A stretch of DNA of 64,000 bases from Methanohalophilus sp. RSK (GCF_003722075.1 NZ_RDSK01000014.1:117843-181842), one strand, 5' to 3'. Shown: positions 20,727 through 30,401, counted from the first letter of the stretch. The notes: a model not told the origin generated them from the sequence alone. Numbers and translations: made by a program.

Positions 20727-21695
20727 GTGGAGAACAAAAAGATTGAATTGATACGTCTTCTTTCTCAGACAGACGGCAAGCCTATTTCCGGGGAACAGAT
20801 TGGCAGAAAACTGGAAATTTCCAGGACAATGGTCTGGAAATACATTCAGTCGCTTCAAAACCAGGGTTATTCAGTCATCTCATCCCCTGGCAAAGGTTAT
20901 ATTTTAAACTCGGTTCCCGATTCTCTTTTACCGGAACTTGTGCAAGCAGGTCTTGAAACAGATATTTTAGGTAAGGACATCCGGCATTTTATGGAACTTG
21001 AGTCCACCAACGATTATGCAAAAACAATTGCAAGAGATGCAAATGAAGGCACTGTTGTTGTTGCAGAAGTCCAGAAAAAGGGACGTGGTAGAAAGGGTTT
21101 TGATTGGGTCTCTCCTCAGGGGGGGATATGGATGTCTATAGTTCTTAAACCATCGATAGTTCCTGCGGATGCTTCAAGATTGACTCTTGTGGGCGGGCTT
21201 GCTGTGGTTGATTCTCTGAAATCAATTGGCCTTAATCCGTCTTTGAAATGGCCAAACGATGTGCTTGTTAACGGCAAAAAGATTTGTGGAATTCTTACAG
21301 AAATGGAAGCTGAAATAGATCGGGTTGGATATATTGTCCTGGGTCTGGGAATTAACTTAAACTTTAATACCGATATGTTGCCGGAGGAAATCCGGGATGG
21401 TTCCACAACCATAAGTGATGAGCTTGGTAACTATGTGGATAGGCTTGAATTTGTTCGCTCTTTACTGTATAATCTGGAACAGTATTATATCCATTTCAAG
21501 ACACAACCCTTTGAAGAATTAATGGAAAGGTGGATAGATTCTTCGGATACTATTGGTAGAAACGTACGCATTGTCACTCCTTCTAAAATGCTGGAGGGCA
21601 GAGCAATTGGGGTATCTCTCTCCGGGGGTTTGCTTCTGCAGAAAAACGATGGTTCAACCGAAGAAATTATGTCTGGCCGTTGCATCTACATCTGA
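20727..21695 (+). CDS. birA: Biotin--protein ligase / biotin operon repressor type
   Basis: 322 residues from GTG 20727 (GGGGAG six bases upstream; the TTG at 20712 is rejected). An N-terminal winged helix (about 1-65: GEQIGRKLEISRTMVWKYIQSL) precedes the ligase domain with the biotin/ATP loop KGRGRKG(F)DW, GGIWMSIVL, KWPNDVLVNGKKICGIL and GLGINLN, plus a C-terminal SH3-like cap. It attaches biotin to the PycB lysine. The HTH suggests it may also repress, with targets unknown. Confidence 0.94.
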   Translation: MENKKIELIRLLSQTDGKPISGEQIGRKLEISRTMVWKYIQSLQNQGYSVISSPGKGYILNSVPDSLLPELVQAGLETDILGKDIRHFMELESTNDYAKTIARDANEGTVVVAEVQKKGRGRKGFDWVSPQGGIWMSIVLKPSIVPADASRLTLVGGLAVVDSLKSIGLNPSLKWPNDVLVNGKKICGILTEMEAEIDRVGYIVLGLGINLNFNTDMLPEEIRDGSTTISDELGNYVDRLEFVRSLLYNLEQYYIHFKTQPFEELMERWIDSSDTIGRNVRIVTPSKMLEGRAIGVSLSGGLLLQKNDGSTEEIMSGRCIYI

Positions 21696-21706
21696 CGGGG
21701 TTTGTG

Positions 21707-22234
21707 ATGAAGGATATTCCATATTTTAAATTTTTTTATTATTTTATACTATGTAGTATTCTTTTGTGTGGTGTGGTAACTGCCGGGGATTCGGAAGTAA
21801 TCCTCAATGGGACTTCCGTGTATGTCAAAGCCGGAGAGAGTTTCGATTTTGAGCAGAATTACTCTCTGCATGTCAAGTATGTCAATCCTGAAAGTGAAAG
21901 GGTATGGGTATCCCTTTCATTGAATGGTGAAAGTGTGGCGGATTCTATTCTGGGCAGGGATGAGGTATTTACCTACTCCAGTAATTCATCAACGGTATTC
22001 AATATTACAATGGATAGGATATATTATGGTTCCAGTGGTGAGCTGGTAACCTTTGAGCCGGTTTATCAATATGTAGATCAGAGGTATCCTTATGATCCGG
22101 ATAATGAAGAGATGCAGAATAAAATGCCAAATTCATCTAAAAATGAATCTAAAAATCAGGGAGTGCCTTTTTTAAACCCGACACTCCTGGTTCTGTTTGC
22201 ACTTCTGTTACCCTATGCTTATGAACACAGGTAA
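21707..22234 (+). CDS. Membrane-anchored protein with an S-layer-domain-like segment
   Basis: 175 residues. A signal peptide or TM segment (FFYYFILCSILLCGVVTAG), then a beta-rich exported domain in which ERVWVSLSLNGESV and DEVFTYSS resemble half of the duplicated S-layer domain of Methanosarcinales (PF07752 type). A Ser/Asn/Lys linker follows, then a C-terminal TM helix (PTLLVLFALLLPYAY). Start ATG 21707 lies 11 bases after the birA stop. It is far too short for a main S-layer protein. It may be a surface accessory protein; similarity was judged by eye. Confidence 0.5.
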   Translation: MKDIPYFKFFYYFILCSILLCGVVTAGDSEVILNGTSVYVKAGESFDFEQNYSLHVKYVNPESERVWVSLSLNGESVADSILGRDEVFTYSSNSSTVFNITMDRIYYGSSGELVTFEPVYQYVDQRYPYDPDNEEMQNKMPNSSKNESKNQGVPFLNPTLLVLFALLLPYAYEHR

Positions 22235-22236
22235 TT

Positions 22237-23154
22237 TTAGAGTTTGATATCTCCTTTATCCATAAGGACTCTCAGTTCCTCAAGACTGAGTTTGCCGGTC
22301 TTTTCAAACTTTTCTTTTGCGGCGAAGTGCTGATCACTCTTTTTTTGTTCGTCCTTATTAGTTTGTATATCATTCAATTTATCAAGATAGATGCTCAGTT
22401 CATCCCTCAAGTTAGATATTTTTGTTTTGAGAGGATCTATCTTTTCACGGGTAGGAGCAATGACCTGATAGGTTTCTTTAATCTGCGAATGGAATTTATC
22501 CGCTTCTTTACGGACCTCATCGACCTGCTTATATAGCTCTATCATATTCAAATGATGTTGCTGGGATTTTTCTGCAAGTTGCTTTATTTCCTTTGAAACA
22601 TCTCTTTCCTCGTCACCAATGTCCCTGGTATTTTCATAAATATTGATGACCTGGTTGTGGAAATAATTGGCAGCTTTTGCTGCTTCAAGACGCTTTTCCA
22701 GTTCGTTGAGTTTTTCAAAAAGATCCTGCTCGTGCTTCAGGGGAATGTCGGCGTTGAGGAATTTATCAAGGTCTTCTGCATAGGCTTTAGAAAGGGTTTC
22801 CAGACTCCCTTTTGATTGTTCGTTATATTGATCACGCTTTTTCTTGAGATAATTTATGTCTTTTACGACCTTGTTTCTTTCACCAGCAACTTCATTCCTT
22901 CTGGATTTTAAATCAGCTATCTTCTTGTTGATATCATCACGTTGCGTTTTTTCTTCCCGTGCCTCTTTTGCAAGTTCCCTGACTTTTGCATTGAGCTCAT
23001 TCCTTTTCTCTTTGAGTTCATCAATATTAGTTTTATGAAGTTTGAGCTCTTCGAAAACCCCTTTTAAGCTCTTTTCATGCTGGGATATCTCTTTCCTGTA
23101 ATTATTTACAGTATCTTTGAGTTCACGTTCTGTCATTGAAGATACATCTTTCAT
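22237..23154 (-). CDS. Coiled-coil protein (COG1340-like)
   Basis: 305 residues, almost entirely heptad-rich helix (Lys/Glu-rich, few aromatics), with breaks near residues 135-150 and 270. No catalytic motif. Proteins of this shape in methanogens have been labelled phosphoserine phosphatase; nothing in the sequence supports that. It overlaps the preceding gene by 4 bases (ATGA) and ends the mcm-DUF424-coiled-coil run. A structural or SMC-like accessory role is only a guess. Confidence 0.75.
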   Translation of the reverse strand: MKDVSSMTERELKDTVNNYRKEISQHEKSLKGVFEELKLHKTNIDELKEKRNELNAKVRELAKEAREEKTQRDDINKKIADLKSRRNEVAGERNKVVKDINYLKKKRDQYNEQSKGSLETLSKAYAEDLDKFLNADIPLKHEQDLFEKLNELEKRLEAAKAANYFHNQVINIYENTRDIGDEERDVSKEIKQLAEKSQQHHLNMIELYKQVDEVRKEADKFHSQIKETYQVIAPTREKIDPLKTKISNLRDELSIYLDKLNDIQTNKDEQKKSDQHFAAKEKFEKTGKLSLEELRVLMDKGDIKL

Positions 23155-23795
23155 GCAACATTCCCCGCAATCACTTCTTTTTGGTTTTCCCAGTACTCAA
23201 GTGCTTCTTTGTGGCTTTTGATCCTTCTTTCCAGCCAGTTATGTCTGGGTTTTTTTTCACCAAGTTCTTTATGAATCTGATCCAGGTTTTCTTCTTTTTC
23301 CATAGATTTTATCAGGGATGCTATTTCGGAGGAAGCTTTTGAAGCTTCCTGTATGCGGGCTTTAATCTGGCTGGTGTATTCGCGTGTATTCTCTTTTTCA
23401 AGTTCAGCTATTTTTCCCAGGACATCTTGAATAGTTTTTTCTTCATTTTCCAGCTGTCTGGTCCTTTTCAACTCCTCTATGTCATCATTTGTGGAGTGCA
23501 TAATTCGATTATCAAGTTCTTCGGGACAGGCTGTGAACATTTCTCCCAGCAGATTATTCGCCTGGTGATACAATTGCTGCTTTTTTTCCTTGAGTACTTC
23601 TAAGCGGTTTTTCTCTTCTTCTCTTTTATTTTTAGAGTTGCTTATTGTATCCTCGAGTTTTTTAACTTCATACTCAAGTTTACTGTATTCCGCATTGTAC
23701 TCATTCAGAAACTTCTGGTGTTTTTCAATCACACCTTTCACCAATCCTTCTTTGCCAGGGAAGGGTGAATTTTCTTCAACTGCACTCTCATTCAT
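23151..23795 (-). CDS. Coiled-coil protein, function unknown
   Basis: 214 residues with two long helical coiled-coil segments (about 18-90 and 105-200) joined by a short segment containing the only Cys (FTACPEELDNR). No enzyme motif is recognised. It is translationally coupled to the next coiled-coil gene (4-base overlap), so the two probably form one complex. It lies 20 bp after DUF424 and downstream of mcm on the same strand. Confidence 0.7.
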   Translation of the reverse strand: MNESAVEENSPFPGKEGLVKGVIEKHQKFLNEYNAEYSKLEYEVKKLEDTISNSKNKREEEKNRLEVLKEKKQQLYHQANNLLGEMFTACPEELDNRIMHSTNDDIEELKRTRQLENEEKTIQDVLGKIAELEKENTREYTSQIKARIQEASKASSEIASLIKSMEKEENLDQIHKELGEKKPRHNWLERRIKSHKEALEYWENQKEVIAGNVA

Positions 23796-23815
23796 CTTAA
23801 AAACCTTTCGTAGTC

Positions 23816-24118
23816 TTATATCCTGTATAATTGCGCATGTGGCACGCCATTAATAGTAATTATTGATTCGGGATTGATCATCCCGCATTCCAGGGCACAT
23901 TCAATTGTTTTCTTGCCAAACAGATTCGCACTGGTTGCCCTTCCAAGAGCAGATTGCACTTGTTTTTCAGATACGATGTCCCCTTTATAGAAACTTTCCG
24001 TTATTTCGACAACAACATTCCCGTGTTCCAATTTCTGTCCGATTAACTCCTGGTCACAAGCAGCAACAATCAGTATGTCTCCGGCTCGGTGTTCTTTGAG
24101 GTACATATATTTCCTCAT
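23816..24118 (-). CDS. DUF424 family protein
   Basis: 100 residues, a small archaeal-only family. Recognised from LIVAACDQELIGQKLEHG, SALGRATSANLFGKKTIECALECGMINPES and the C-terminal INGVPHAQL. Its ATG overlaps the mcm stop (ATGA), so it is translated with the helicase. Function unknown; the context suggests a link to replication or translation. Confidence 0.85.
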   Translation of the reverse strand: MRKYMYLKEHRAGDILIVAACDQELIGQKLEHGNVVVEITESFYKGDIVSEKQVQSALGRATSANLFGKKTIECALECGMINPESIITINGVPHAQLYRI

Positions 24119-26205
24119 ACAAGTCTTATATGTTTTTTATCAGGTGCCAGCAAATCACCCGTTCGTTTCATTTTCTGAATAAGCTCCTCTGCATGTTCCC
24201 TATCTATATTTTCAGCTGAGGCTTCTTCATAGACTTCATCCAAGGGTGCTTTACCGCCGGCATGTTTCTGACTTACATGCTTTATAACATCCTGAAGTAT
24301 GTGTATTTTGTCACGCTGGCTTTTACTTGTACCTGATGCTATGACATCCACATCAAGAGCTCCGGTGTCAGGATCAACACCAACTTGTTTCATACATGCG
24401 AGGGAAATTTTAGTGGTACGTTTTGCATCTTCAAGGGTCACAGTGTTGCTAAGCCGGATTCGGGCGCTGGATTCAGCAAGCCTGACCAGTGCTTCCAGCT
24501 GCCGTGCAGTGACAGGTACGGGTGAATCTTTGTTTTCTCCCATCTTACGTAGATCTAGATAGAAATCGACCAGATGTTGCCTGGCCTCTTCTTCCATAAT
24601 GGGGTAGACCATCCTGCGTGCATAGGCTACGTATTTGCGCAATAATTCCGTCTCGATTTCAGGTAGGATTACTTTTTGATGAGAAGCAACCTTTTCCTGT
24701 GTGATTGTAGAAGTGGATAACTTGTCCCATTGCTCATAGAGTTCTCCGGCATAATGGGATTTGAGAATATGGTTTGCGATATTGGTGTCCATTTTTGAAT
24801 CCGGTACATCAAGCAGGATGAAAATCAGATCAAACCTGGATATGAGGGCGGGAGGCATATTGATCTGCTCTGCAAGCCCTTCGTATCTGTCAAAACGCCC
24901 GTATTTAGGGTTTGCTGCTCCCAGCAAGGCACAACGGGATTTCAGTGTTGCCAGGATTCCAGCTTTTGCTACAGAGATTGTTTGTTGTTCCATTGCCTCA
25001 TGGAGTGCACTTTTGTCTTCTCTGCTCATCTTATCCATTTCGTCCACTGCCGCAACTCCCATGTCTGCCATTACCAGGGCACCGGCTTCCAGTGTCCAGC
25101 GACCGTCTCCCAGATCATCCTTAACCGCTGCTGCGGTCAGTCCACTTGATGAGGCACTCTTACCCGAGGCAAACACACCTCTTGGGGATAATTTCACCAT
25201 GTATCTGAGTAACTGACTTTTTGCAATACCGGGGTCTCCTACAAGCAACAGGTGGATATCTCCTCTGACACGTCCTCCGTCAGGCAGGGATTTTGGGACT
25301 CCTGAGAATAACTGTAAAGTTAGTGCTTCTTTGATATTCTCATAACCATAAATTGAAGGTGCTATGGATTTTATAATTTTATTATATATCTGTGGATCAT
25401 TGCTAAGTTCTATTATTTCGTCTTCTTCTTCCGGAGATATATCCAGCTCATCAAATTCCTGATCCAGGTATTCTATGGAATTGCAGTGTAAAACAAGATC
25501 GTAGAATGTGGATTTACCTTCGCGTGTGGTTCGTTGGTGGGATCTGAGGATGCCGTTTACTACTACACGGTCACCTGGTTTCACAATGCCGGCAAGTTCA
25601 TCTTCGGCATCGACATCAATACTCTGGGGCTGACTTCCTCCCTTGAGACTTTCGGGAGATTCCTGTACCTGGAGCTTCTGGGCATCGATGAAATTGGATT
25701 TATCAATGAGAAGTTTGAATGGCCCTCTTTTGCCGCAACTCTCTTCTTCACATTCGCCGGGTTCCACGAATTTTGGCCCGCTCTGGGGTACATAATTTAC
25801 TGTTTCACAACGCATACAGTAAAATGCCGCATTGGTAATCTTTGGACGTACTTCGGTTGCCTTGCGGATCATTCCTTCAACTGCAATGAACTTGAGAAGA
25901 TGATTGCTCCTGAGGTCACGTATCGTGACCTTGTTTGGAATACTGGTAAACTGGATGTGTGCATCATGCAGTTGTTTCTCAACAGGGAGCTCAATTTGTT
26001 TAAGAGCTTCTTCAGCCGAGGGGATAACCTCATCCGGCGTTTGTAATAATTCTTCGGAAAGTTCCCTGTCGAATTGTTCCAGATCTGTAAAATTTACTTC
26101 TATACTTCGTAATTCCGGGTATTCGTTGGCAAGTTTAAGTATATCGTGCCAGCAATACCGTTTAAGGAAATCCCGAAACTTATTTTCCCATTTTTCTTCC
26201 GTCAT
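24115..26205 (-). CDS. mcm: Replicative MCM helicase
   Basis: 696 residues. N-terminal OB/zinc domain with CMRCETVNYVPQSG and CEEESCGKRG. The AAA helicase core has Walker A GDPGIAKSQLLRY, the MCM-specific presensor loops, Walker B ALVMADMGVAAVDEMDKM and the Arg-finger block ISRFDLIF. A C-terminal winged helix lies at about 625-690. An AT-rich TTTTTATAATCC at about 26238-26249 is a likely promoter giving a very short leader. First gene of mcm-DUF424-two coiled-coil genes. Confidence 0.97.
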   Translation of the reverse strand: MTEEKWENKFRDFLKRYCWHDILKLANEYPELRSIEVNFTDLEQFDRELSEELLQTPDEVIPSAEEALKQIELPVEKQLHDAHIQFTSIPNKVTIRDLRSNHLLKFIAVEGMIRKATEVRPKITNAAFYCMRCETVNYVPQSGPKFVEPGECEEESCGKRGPFKLLIDKSNFIDAQKLQVQESPESLKGGSQPQSIDVDAEDELAGIVKPGDRVVVNGILRSHQRTTREGKSTFYDLVLHCNSIEYLDQEFDELDISPEEEDEIIELSNDPQIYNKIIKSIAPSIYGYENIKEALTLQLFSGVPKSLPDGGRVRGDIHLLLVGDPGIAKSQLLRYMVKLSPRGVFASGKSASSSGLTAAAVKDDLGDGRWTLEAGALVMADMGVAAVDEMDKMSREDKSALHEAMEQQTISVAKAGILATLKSRCALLGAANPKYGRFDRYEGLAEQINMPPALISRFDLIFILLDVPDSKMDTNIANHILKSHYAGELYEQWDKLSTSTITQEKVASHQKVILPEIETELLRKYVAYARRMVYPIMEEEARQHLVDFYLDLRKMGENKDSPVPVTARQLEALVRLAESSARIRLSNTVTLEDAKRTTKISLACMKQVGVDPDTGALDVDVIASGTSKSQRDKIHILQDVIKHVSQKHAGGKAPLDEVYEEASAENIDREHAEELIQKMKRTGDLLAPDKKHIRLV

Positions 26206-26276
26206 TAATATCAGTGCATACCAGATTTGACTTCGGATTATAAAAACTTACAACCTTTATCTATCTTTCGTGTGTA

Positions 26277-26972
26277 TCATTTCTTTTGTCGTTGTATATC
26301 CCTGAGTACACCTCTTAATGTCTGTACTTCCCGGGGGGTAAGTTCTGCACGTCCGAATATCCTTTTTAGCATAATTGAAGTTTTTTCTATCTTATGTTTG
26401 GGGTGTTTTATATCTGCAAGCACCTGTTCTAAGTGGTCATATAACAATTGAAGATCAAAACCATCAGCAATTGGTCTCTCGCCGATTTCCAGATTGCTCA
26501 TCTCATACATTGTAACTGTTGCTGCATGGGAGATGTTCATTATGGGATATTTTTCTGATGTTGGAATTGTCATTATCATATCGCACCGTTTGAGTTCTTC
26601 CCGGTTAAATCCATTATCTTCTCTTCCGAAAAGGAAGGCGATCTTTCCATTAATTTCTCTGAATTTATTCCTGATCTCGGCGGGAGTGTAGGCCGGCATA
26701 CGTATGTGCTGGTCGGTTTTTATACCTGCAATTCCCGATGTACCAATTACTATATCTGTATCTCCAATAGCCTCTTCCAATGTGTCTACCTTTGGGGCAC
26801 TTTCCAGTAAATCACGTGCATTGCATGACATTGCTCTTGCCTGTCCTTCGAGTTTGCAGGGATTTACAAGCACCAGGTCATCAAATCCGAAGTTTTCCAT
26901 TGAGCGTGTAACCGAACCTACATTTCCCTGGTATAGAGGTTCTACAAGTACGATTCTTATCTGCGGTGACAT
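26277..26972 (-). CDS. SpoU-family RNA 2'-O-methyltransferase (TrmJ-like)
   Basis: 231 residues from ATG 26972 (MSPQIRIVLVEPLYQGNVG); an in-frame extension to 27059 crosses the divergent promoter and is rejected. SPOUT knot motifs: PLYQGNVGSVTRSMENFG, AFLFGREDNGF, and IPTSEKYPIMNISHAATVTMYE. Methylates a ribose, probably position 32 of tRNAs as for archaeal TrmJ. The C-terminal extension (about 190-231) is the helical TrmJ-type tail. Divergent from rubrerythrin. Confidence 0.87.
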   Translation of the reverse strand: MSPQIRIVLVEPLYQGNVGSVTRSMENFGFDDLVLVNPCKLEGQARAMSCNARDLLESAPKVDTLEEAIGDTDIVIGTSGIAGIKTDQHIRMPAYTPAEIRNKFREINGKIAFLFGREDNGFNREELKRCDMIMTIPTSEKYPIMNISHAATVTMYEMSNLEIGERPIADGFDLQLLYDHLEQVLADIKHPKHKIEKTSIMLKRIFGRAELTPREVQTLRGVLRDIQRQKK

Positions 26973-27127
26973 GTCTTGCTTTTTGAATACGCTCTTTACT
27001 ATAATATCTTGCGAATGGTTGTCTGTTTGTAGGTGGGTTGATGCAATATTTCGTGCCAAAAAATGTTATATATGATACGAACAATCTATTTTCTGCTGCT
27101 CTAACAGCATTACTATGGAGTGATTTA
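26973..27127. promoter_or_regulatory. Divergent promoter region, trmJ-like / rubrerythrin
   Basis: On the plus strand TTATATATG (27066-27074) is a clear TATA box, with a leader of about 30 bases and GGAGTGA just before the rubrerythrin ATG. On the minus strand the AT-rich segment near 26997-27008 could drive the methylase gene. Confidence 0.5.
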
Positions 27128-27511
27128 ATGAGTCTTGAAAAAATATTGAAAGATACTTTCAAAGGGGAAACGACAGAAGTTGGATGGTACCTTGCCATGT
27201 CAAAACTGGCAGAGAGGGAAGGCTACCCTGAAGTTGCAGTTTACTTGCGCCAGATTGCAATGGATGAGGCCTGGCATGCCGCAGAGACTGCAGAAATTCT
27301 TGGCCTGATCAAAGATACCACAATTGAGAACATCAAGATGATGCTTGAAGGTGAAACCATGGCAGAAGGTGAAAAGGGTGATGCTGCTAAAGTTGCCAGG
27401 GATGAAGGTAATGTACAGGCAGCTCTTTTCTTCGAGAAAGCTTCCTTTGATGAGGCAAGGCATAAAGAAGGCCTTAAAGGTCTGCTGGAAAGATTGGAAA
27501 AAGAGTGCTAA
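27128..27511 (+). CDS. Rubrerythrin-like ferritin-fold diiron protein
   Basis: 127 residues. Four-helix ferritin-like domain with diiron ligands in two ExxH-type motifs: DEAWHAAE in the first half and DEARHKEG in the second, each preceded by a Glu-bearing helix (VGWYLAMSKLAEREG; GNVQAALFFEKAS). It lacks the rubredoxin domain of classical rubrerythrin. Likely peroxide defence under anaerobic conditions. GGAGTGA five bases before the ATG; the longer in-frame reading to 27038 crosses the promoter and is rejected. Thirteen bases before the next gene. Confidence 0.88.
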   Translation: MSLEKILKDTFKGETTEVGWYLAMSKLAEREGYPEVAVYLRQIAMDEAWHAAETAEILGLIKDTTIENIKMMLEGETMAEGEKGDAAKVARDEGNVQAALFFEKASFDEARHKEGLKGLLERLEKEC

Positions 27512-27524
27512 TGAGGGATTATTA

Positions 27525-28184
27525 ATGTCAAAAGATATTCTTGAAAAGGGTGCCATTCTCCAGAGGGACCGTGAAACATTCGCTATTGCCCCCCAAACAC
27601 CGGGAGGCATTGTATCACCTGATATGTTGCGTAAGATTGCTGACACTGCGGACAAATATGAGGCATCTGCCATTAAACTGACATCTGCTCAGCGTGTCTG
27701 TATTGTAGGTCTCAAGGAAGACGATATTGACAATGCCTGGGATGACCTGGGTATGAAACCAGCTGCTGCAATAGGTCCATGTGTGAGAAGTATCAAGATT
27801 TGTCCGGGTACCACTTTCTGTAAACGTGGTCAGCAGGATGCTGTAACTCTCGGCCTTGAGCTGGACGAAAAATACCATGGAATGCAACTTCCATCCAAAT
27901 TCAAAATTGCGGTATCAGGCTGCATGAATTCCTGTTCCGAACCGGCTGTCAGGGATATAGGTATCATGGGTACTCCAAAAGGTTATACCGTGATGGTTGG
28001 GGGCAATGCAGGTATTCGTCCAAGACTTGGTGATGTGATAGCTGATGAACTGAATGATGATGAGGTCAAAGAACTCGTTGATAAGATTGTCAGCTTTTAC
28101 AAGACCCACACAAAAAAGCACAGGATCGGACGCATGATCGATGATATGGGTCTTGAGGATTTCATGCGGGAAATTGGCCTGTAA
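27525..28184 (+). CDS. Small dissimilatory-sulfite-reductase-like protein (group I Dsr-LP type)
   Basis: 219 residues from ATG 27525 (GAGGG upstream). Siroheme/[4Fe-4S] ligands appear as CPGTTFC (C-x5-C) and CMNSC (C-x3-C). The ferredoxin-like half domain at the start and the SGCMNSCSEPAVRDIGIMG block are typical of the nitrite/sulfite reductase fold. Much smaller than true sulfite reductases and without ferredoxin inserts, as in the Dsr-like proteins of methanogens, whose physiological substrate is not established. Probably co-transcribed with the rubrerythrin-like gene. Confidence 0.85.
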   Translation: MSKDILEKGAILQRDRETFAIAPQTPGGIVSPDMLRKIADTADKYEASAIKLTSAQRVCIVGLKEDDIDNAWDDLGMKPAAAIGPCVRSIKICPGTTFCKRGQQDAVTLGLELDEKYHGMQLPSKFKIAVSGCMNSCSEPAVRDIGIMGTPKGYTVMVGGNAGIRPRLGDVIADELNDDEVKELVDKIVSFYKTHTKKHRIGRMIDDMGLEDFMREIGL

Positions 28185-28256
28185 TTTACAGGATTCTATT
28201 CCATCCTTTCCTTTTTTTTCTAATTCTCCTCTCCGGTTTTGTTTTTTGCATAATGA

Positions 28257-28276
28257 AAATATTTAAATATAATTGT
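28257..28276 (+). promoter_or_regulatory. TATA region for hdrED
   Basis: AAATATTTAAATATAATTG is a strong TATA-like element 85-100 bases before the hdrE ATG, predicting an untranslated leader of about 60 bases that contains the AGGAG at 28346-28350. Confidence 0.55.
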
Positions 28277-28359
28277 TACCACCAATAAACCATCTTATAT
28301 TAATACTGCTAATAATTTTTGTAAAATATCTTTTAAAATGGTATCAGGAGATAGAATTT

Positions 28360-29136
28360 ATGGCTATGGAATATTATGCTGGCATATCCGATGCTATGAG
28401 GATCACATTCGTGCAGGTCATGATACTGGCCACGATCGCAATTGTGATATTCCTCTATGGAATGTATATAAATCTGAAAAAATGGGGATTAGGTGCTGAA
28501 AGTTACGGTCAAAAGCCTTCCAAAGGCAGCATCTTTACTTTCCCGAAAACACTGGCCTATCAGCTGAGTGAGGATGGGCATGGTCATGGGCAGAATATCA
28601 TTGTGACTCTTGTGCTTGATATTCTATTGCAGCGTCGTATAATGCGCCGCAGTCCCCTTCGCTGGTTCATGCATATTACCATTTTTGTAGGCTGGATGGC
28701 CCTTTTTATTATGTCCCTTCTAATGTTCCTTGTGGAATTACTTCACATGGCACATCTGGGAATCGGGCCCGAACCTGCAGTCTTCAGGGAATTCCTCAGT
28801 CCAATTAATGACCTGTTCAGCTACATTCTGCTTACAGGTATAATAATTGCAATCGCAAGAAGGCTCTTTATTCCAAGAATGCGTGAAGCTACCATTGCAT
28901 ATGACTCCATACTGCTTGGTGGACTGACACTCATTACTGTTACAGGTTTTATTTCAGATGGTATCAGGAACGGCACTTTCTGGGGCATGGGTCTTGAAAA
29001 TCACCTTGCTCCACCAGCTGCACTGTTCCACGTGATAATTTCCCTGCTCTTCTGTATTGCTTACATCCCGTACAGCAAATACATCCACATGATTGCATCA
29101 CCCCTTACGATTTTGGCCAACAAGGGAGGCGAATAA
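28360..29136 (+). CDS. hdrE: Heterodisulfide reductase subunit E (membrane b-type cytochrome)
   Basis: 258 residues. Membrane haem b subunit that passes electrons from methanophenazine to HdrD. About five hydrophobic helices; candidate haem histidines include [22 protein letters not shown] and the C-terminal [10 protein letters not shown] His-rich loop (DGHGHGQN) lies near residue 82. AGGAG nine bases before ATG 28360; the longer in-frame reading is rejected. One base separates it from hdrD, so the two are coupled. Confidence 0.94.
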   Translation: MAMEYYAGISDAMRITFVQVMILATIAIVIFLYGMYINLKKWGLGAESYGQKPSKGSIFTFPKTLAYQLSEDGHGHGQNIIVTLVLDILLQRRIMRRSPLRWFMHITIFVGWMALFIMSLLMFLVELLHMAHLGIGPEPAVFREFLSPINDLFSYILLTGIIIAIARRLFIPRMREATIAYDSILLGGLTLITVTGFISDGIRNGTFWGMGLENHLAPPAALFHVIISLLFCIAYIPYSKYIHMIASPLTILANKGGE

Positions 29137-29137
29137 A

Positions 29138-30394
29138 ATGGTACGTGATAATCCGTCTATTACAACGGAAAACCTTACAGCTGTCCAGCTTATGGAAATC
29201 GATTCCTGCACACGCTGTGGTGAATGTGTACAGTGGTGCCCGACCTATGACGCATCAGGCAAAAAACCCGGTCTTGCACCCAGGGACAAGATTCTGCGCT
29301 GGCAGGAATATATGAAGAAATCCTATGGTCTGCGTGCCCGGCTCTTTGGGCCCAAACAGGTTCCAGAGGAAGAAATTGAACAATTCAAGGAAGATGTTTA
29401 CGGATGTACCACCTGTGCAATGTGTGCTACAGTTTGTGAATCCGGTATCAATACCGTTGAACTCTGGGAAGCAATGCGTGCCAATCTCGTAAAACGTGGC
29501 AATGGTCCTGTTGGTAAACAGCCCATGTTTGTCAAGCTCATAGGAGAATATGGCAACCCATACATGGCAGATCCCAAGGAACGTATCAGCTGGGTTCCCG
29601 ATGATGTGAAAATAGAAGATAAAGCAGATATTCTCTATTTCGGTGGTTGTACCGCGGAACTGAGGCAGAAGAAGCTTGCTTTTGCAACCGCACGTGTACT
29701 GAACCATCTGGATATTCCATTCACCATGCTCGGCGAGGATGAACAATGCTGTAATTCCGCTCTTGTAAGAACCGGCCAGTACGAAATCGAAGACATTTCC
29801 AGAAAGTCTGCCCGTAAAAATGTAGACGGTATCAAGGCAAAGGGTGCTACCAAGGTACTCTTCGCTTGCGCGGGTTGCTACAGGACGGCCCTTGTGGATT
29901 GGCCAAGGTTGCTTGGTGAAGAACTTCCATTCGAAATTATCCACATAACCGAGTACCTTGACAAACTCATCGATGAAGGCAAGATCAACTGGAAACAGCC
30001 CTTTGATAATAAGACAATTACCTACCATGACCCATGTCACCTGGGACGCCACGTGGGAGTCTTCGAACCACCACGAAAAGTCCTGCGCAGTATTCCCGGT
30101 CTGAACTTTGTTGAGATGGACCGTATCAAGGATAACCAGCGCTGCTGTGGTGCAGGCGGTGGTGTCAAAGCAGGTATTCCGGATCTTGCACTTGGTGTCG
30201 CTGAGACAAGGGTTGAAGATGCTCTTGCCAAGAATCCGGATATTCTTTCCAGTGCCTGTCCATTCTGTAAGAGAAATCTTTGTGATGGCAGGGACTCTGT
30301 CAAAGCAGACAATCTGGAAGTTGAAGATATCATTGTTTTGACAGCTGAGGCTCTTGGTATCGATCTTTCTGATTGTGAAGATCAGGCAAGATAA
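29138..30394 (+). CDS. hdrD: Heterodisulfide reductase subunit D
   Basis: 418 residues. Catalytic subunit reducing CoM-S-S-CoB. Two ferredoxin-type [4Fe-4S] motifs ([12 protein letters not shown] and [14 protein letters not shown]) are followed by two cysteine-rich CCG-type domains. In the first the usual CCG reads C204-C205-N206 ([13 protein letters not shown]); the second is normal (QRCCGAGGG). Other conserved cysteines: [30 protein letters not shown] and [10 protein letters not shown]. It completes the membrane HdrDE complex of cytochrome-containing methanogens. A terminator hairpin follows. Confidence 0.95.
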   Translation: MVRDNPSITTENLTAVQLMEIDSCTRCGECVQWCPTYDASGKKPGLAPRDKILRWQEYMKKSYGLRARLFGPKQVPEEEIEQFKEDVYGCTTCAMCATVCESGINTVELWEAMRANLVKRGNGPVGKQPMFVKLIGEYGNPYMADPKERISWVPDDVKIEDKADILYFGGCTAELRQKKLAFATARVLNHLDIPFTMLGEDEQCCNSALVRTGQYEIEDISRKSARKNVDGIKAKGATKVLFACAGCYRTALVDWPRLLGEELPFEIIHITEYLDKLIDEGKINWKQPFDNKTITYHDPCHLGRHVGVFEPPRKVLRSIPGLNFVEMDRIKDNQRCCGAGGGVKAGIPDLALGVAETRVEDALAKNPDILSSACPFCKRNLCDGRDSVKADNLEVEDIIVLTAEALGIDLSDCEDQAR

Positions 30395-30401
30395 TCAACT
30401 C

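Noticed and set aside
26973..27059. N-terminal extension of the TrmJ-like gene
   Set aside because: It would cross the divergent promoter and reach the TATA box of rubrerythrin; homology starts at 26972.
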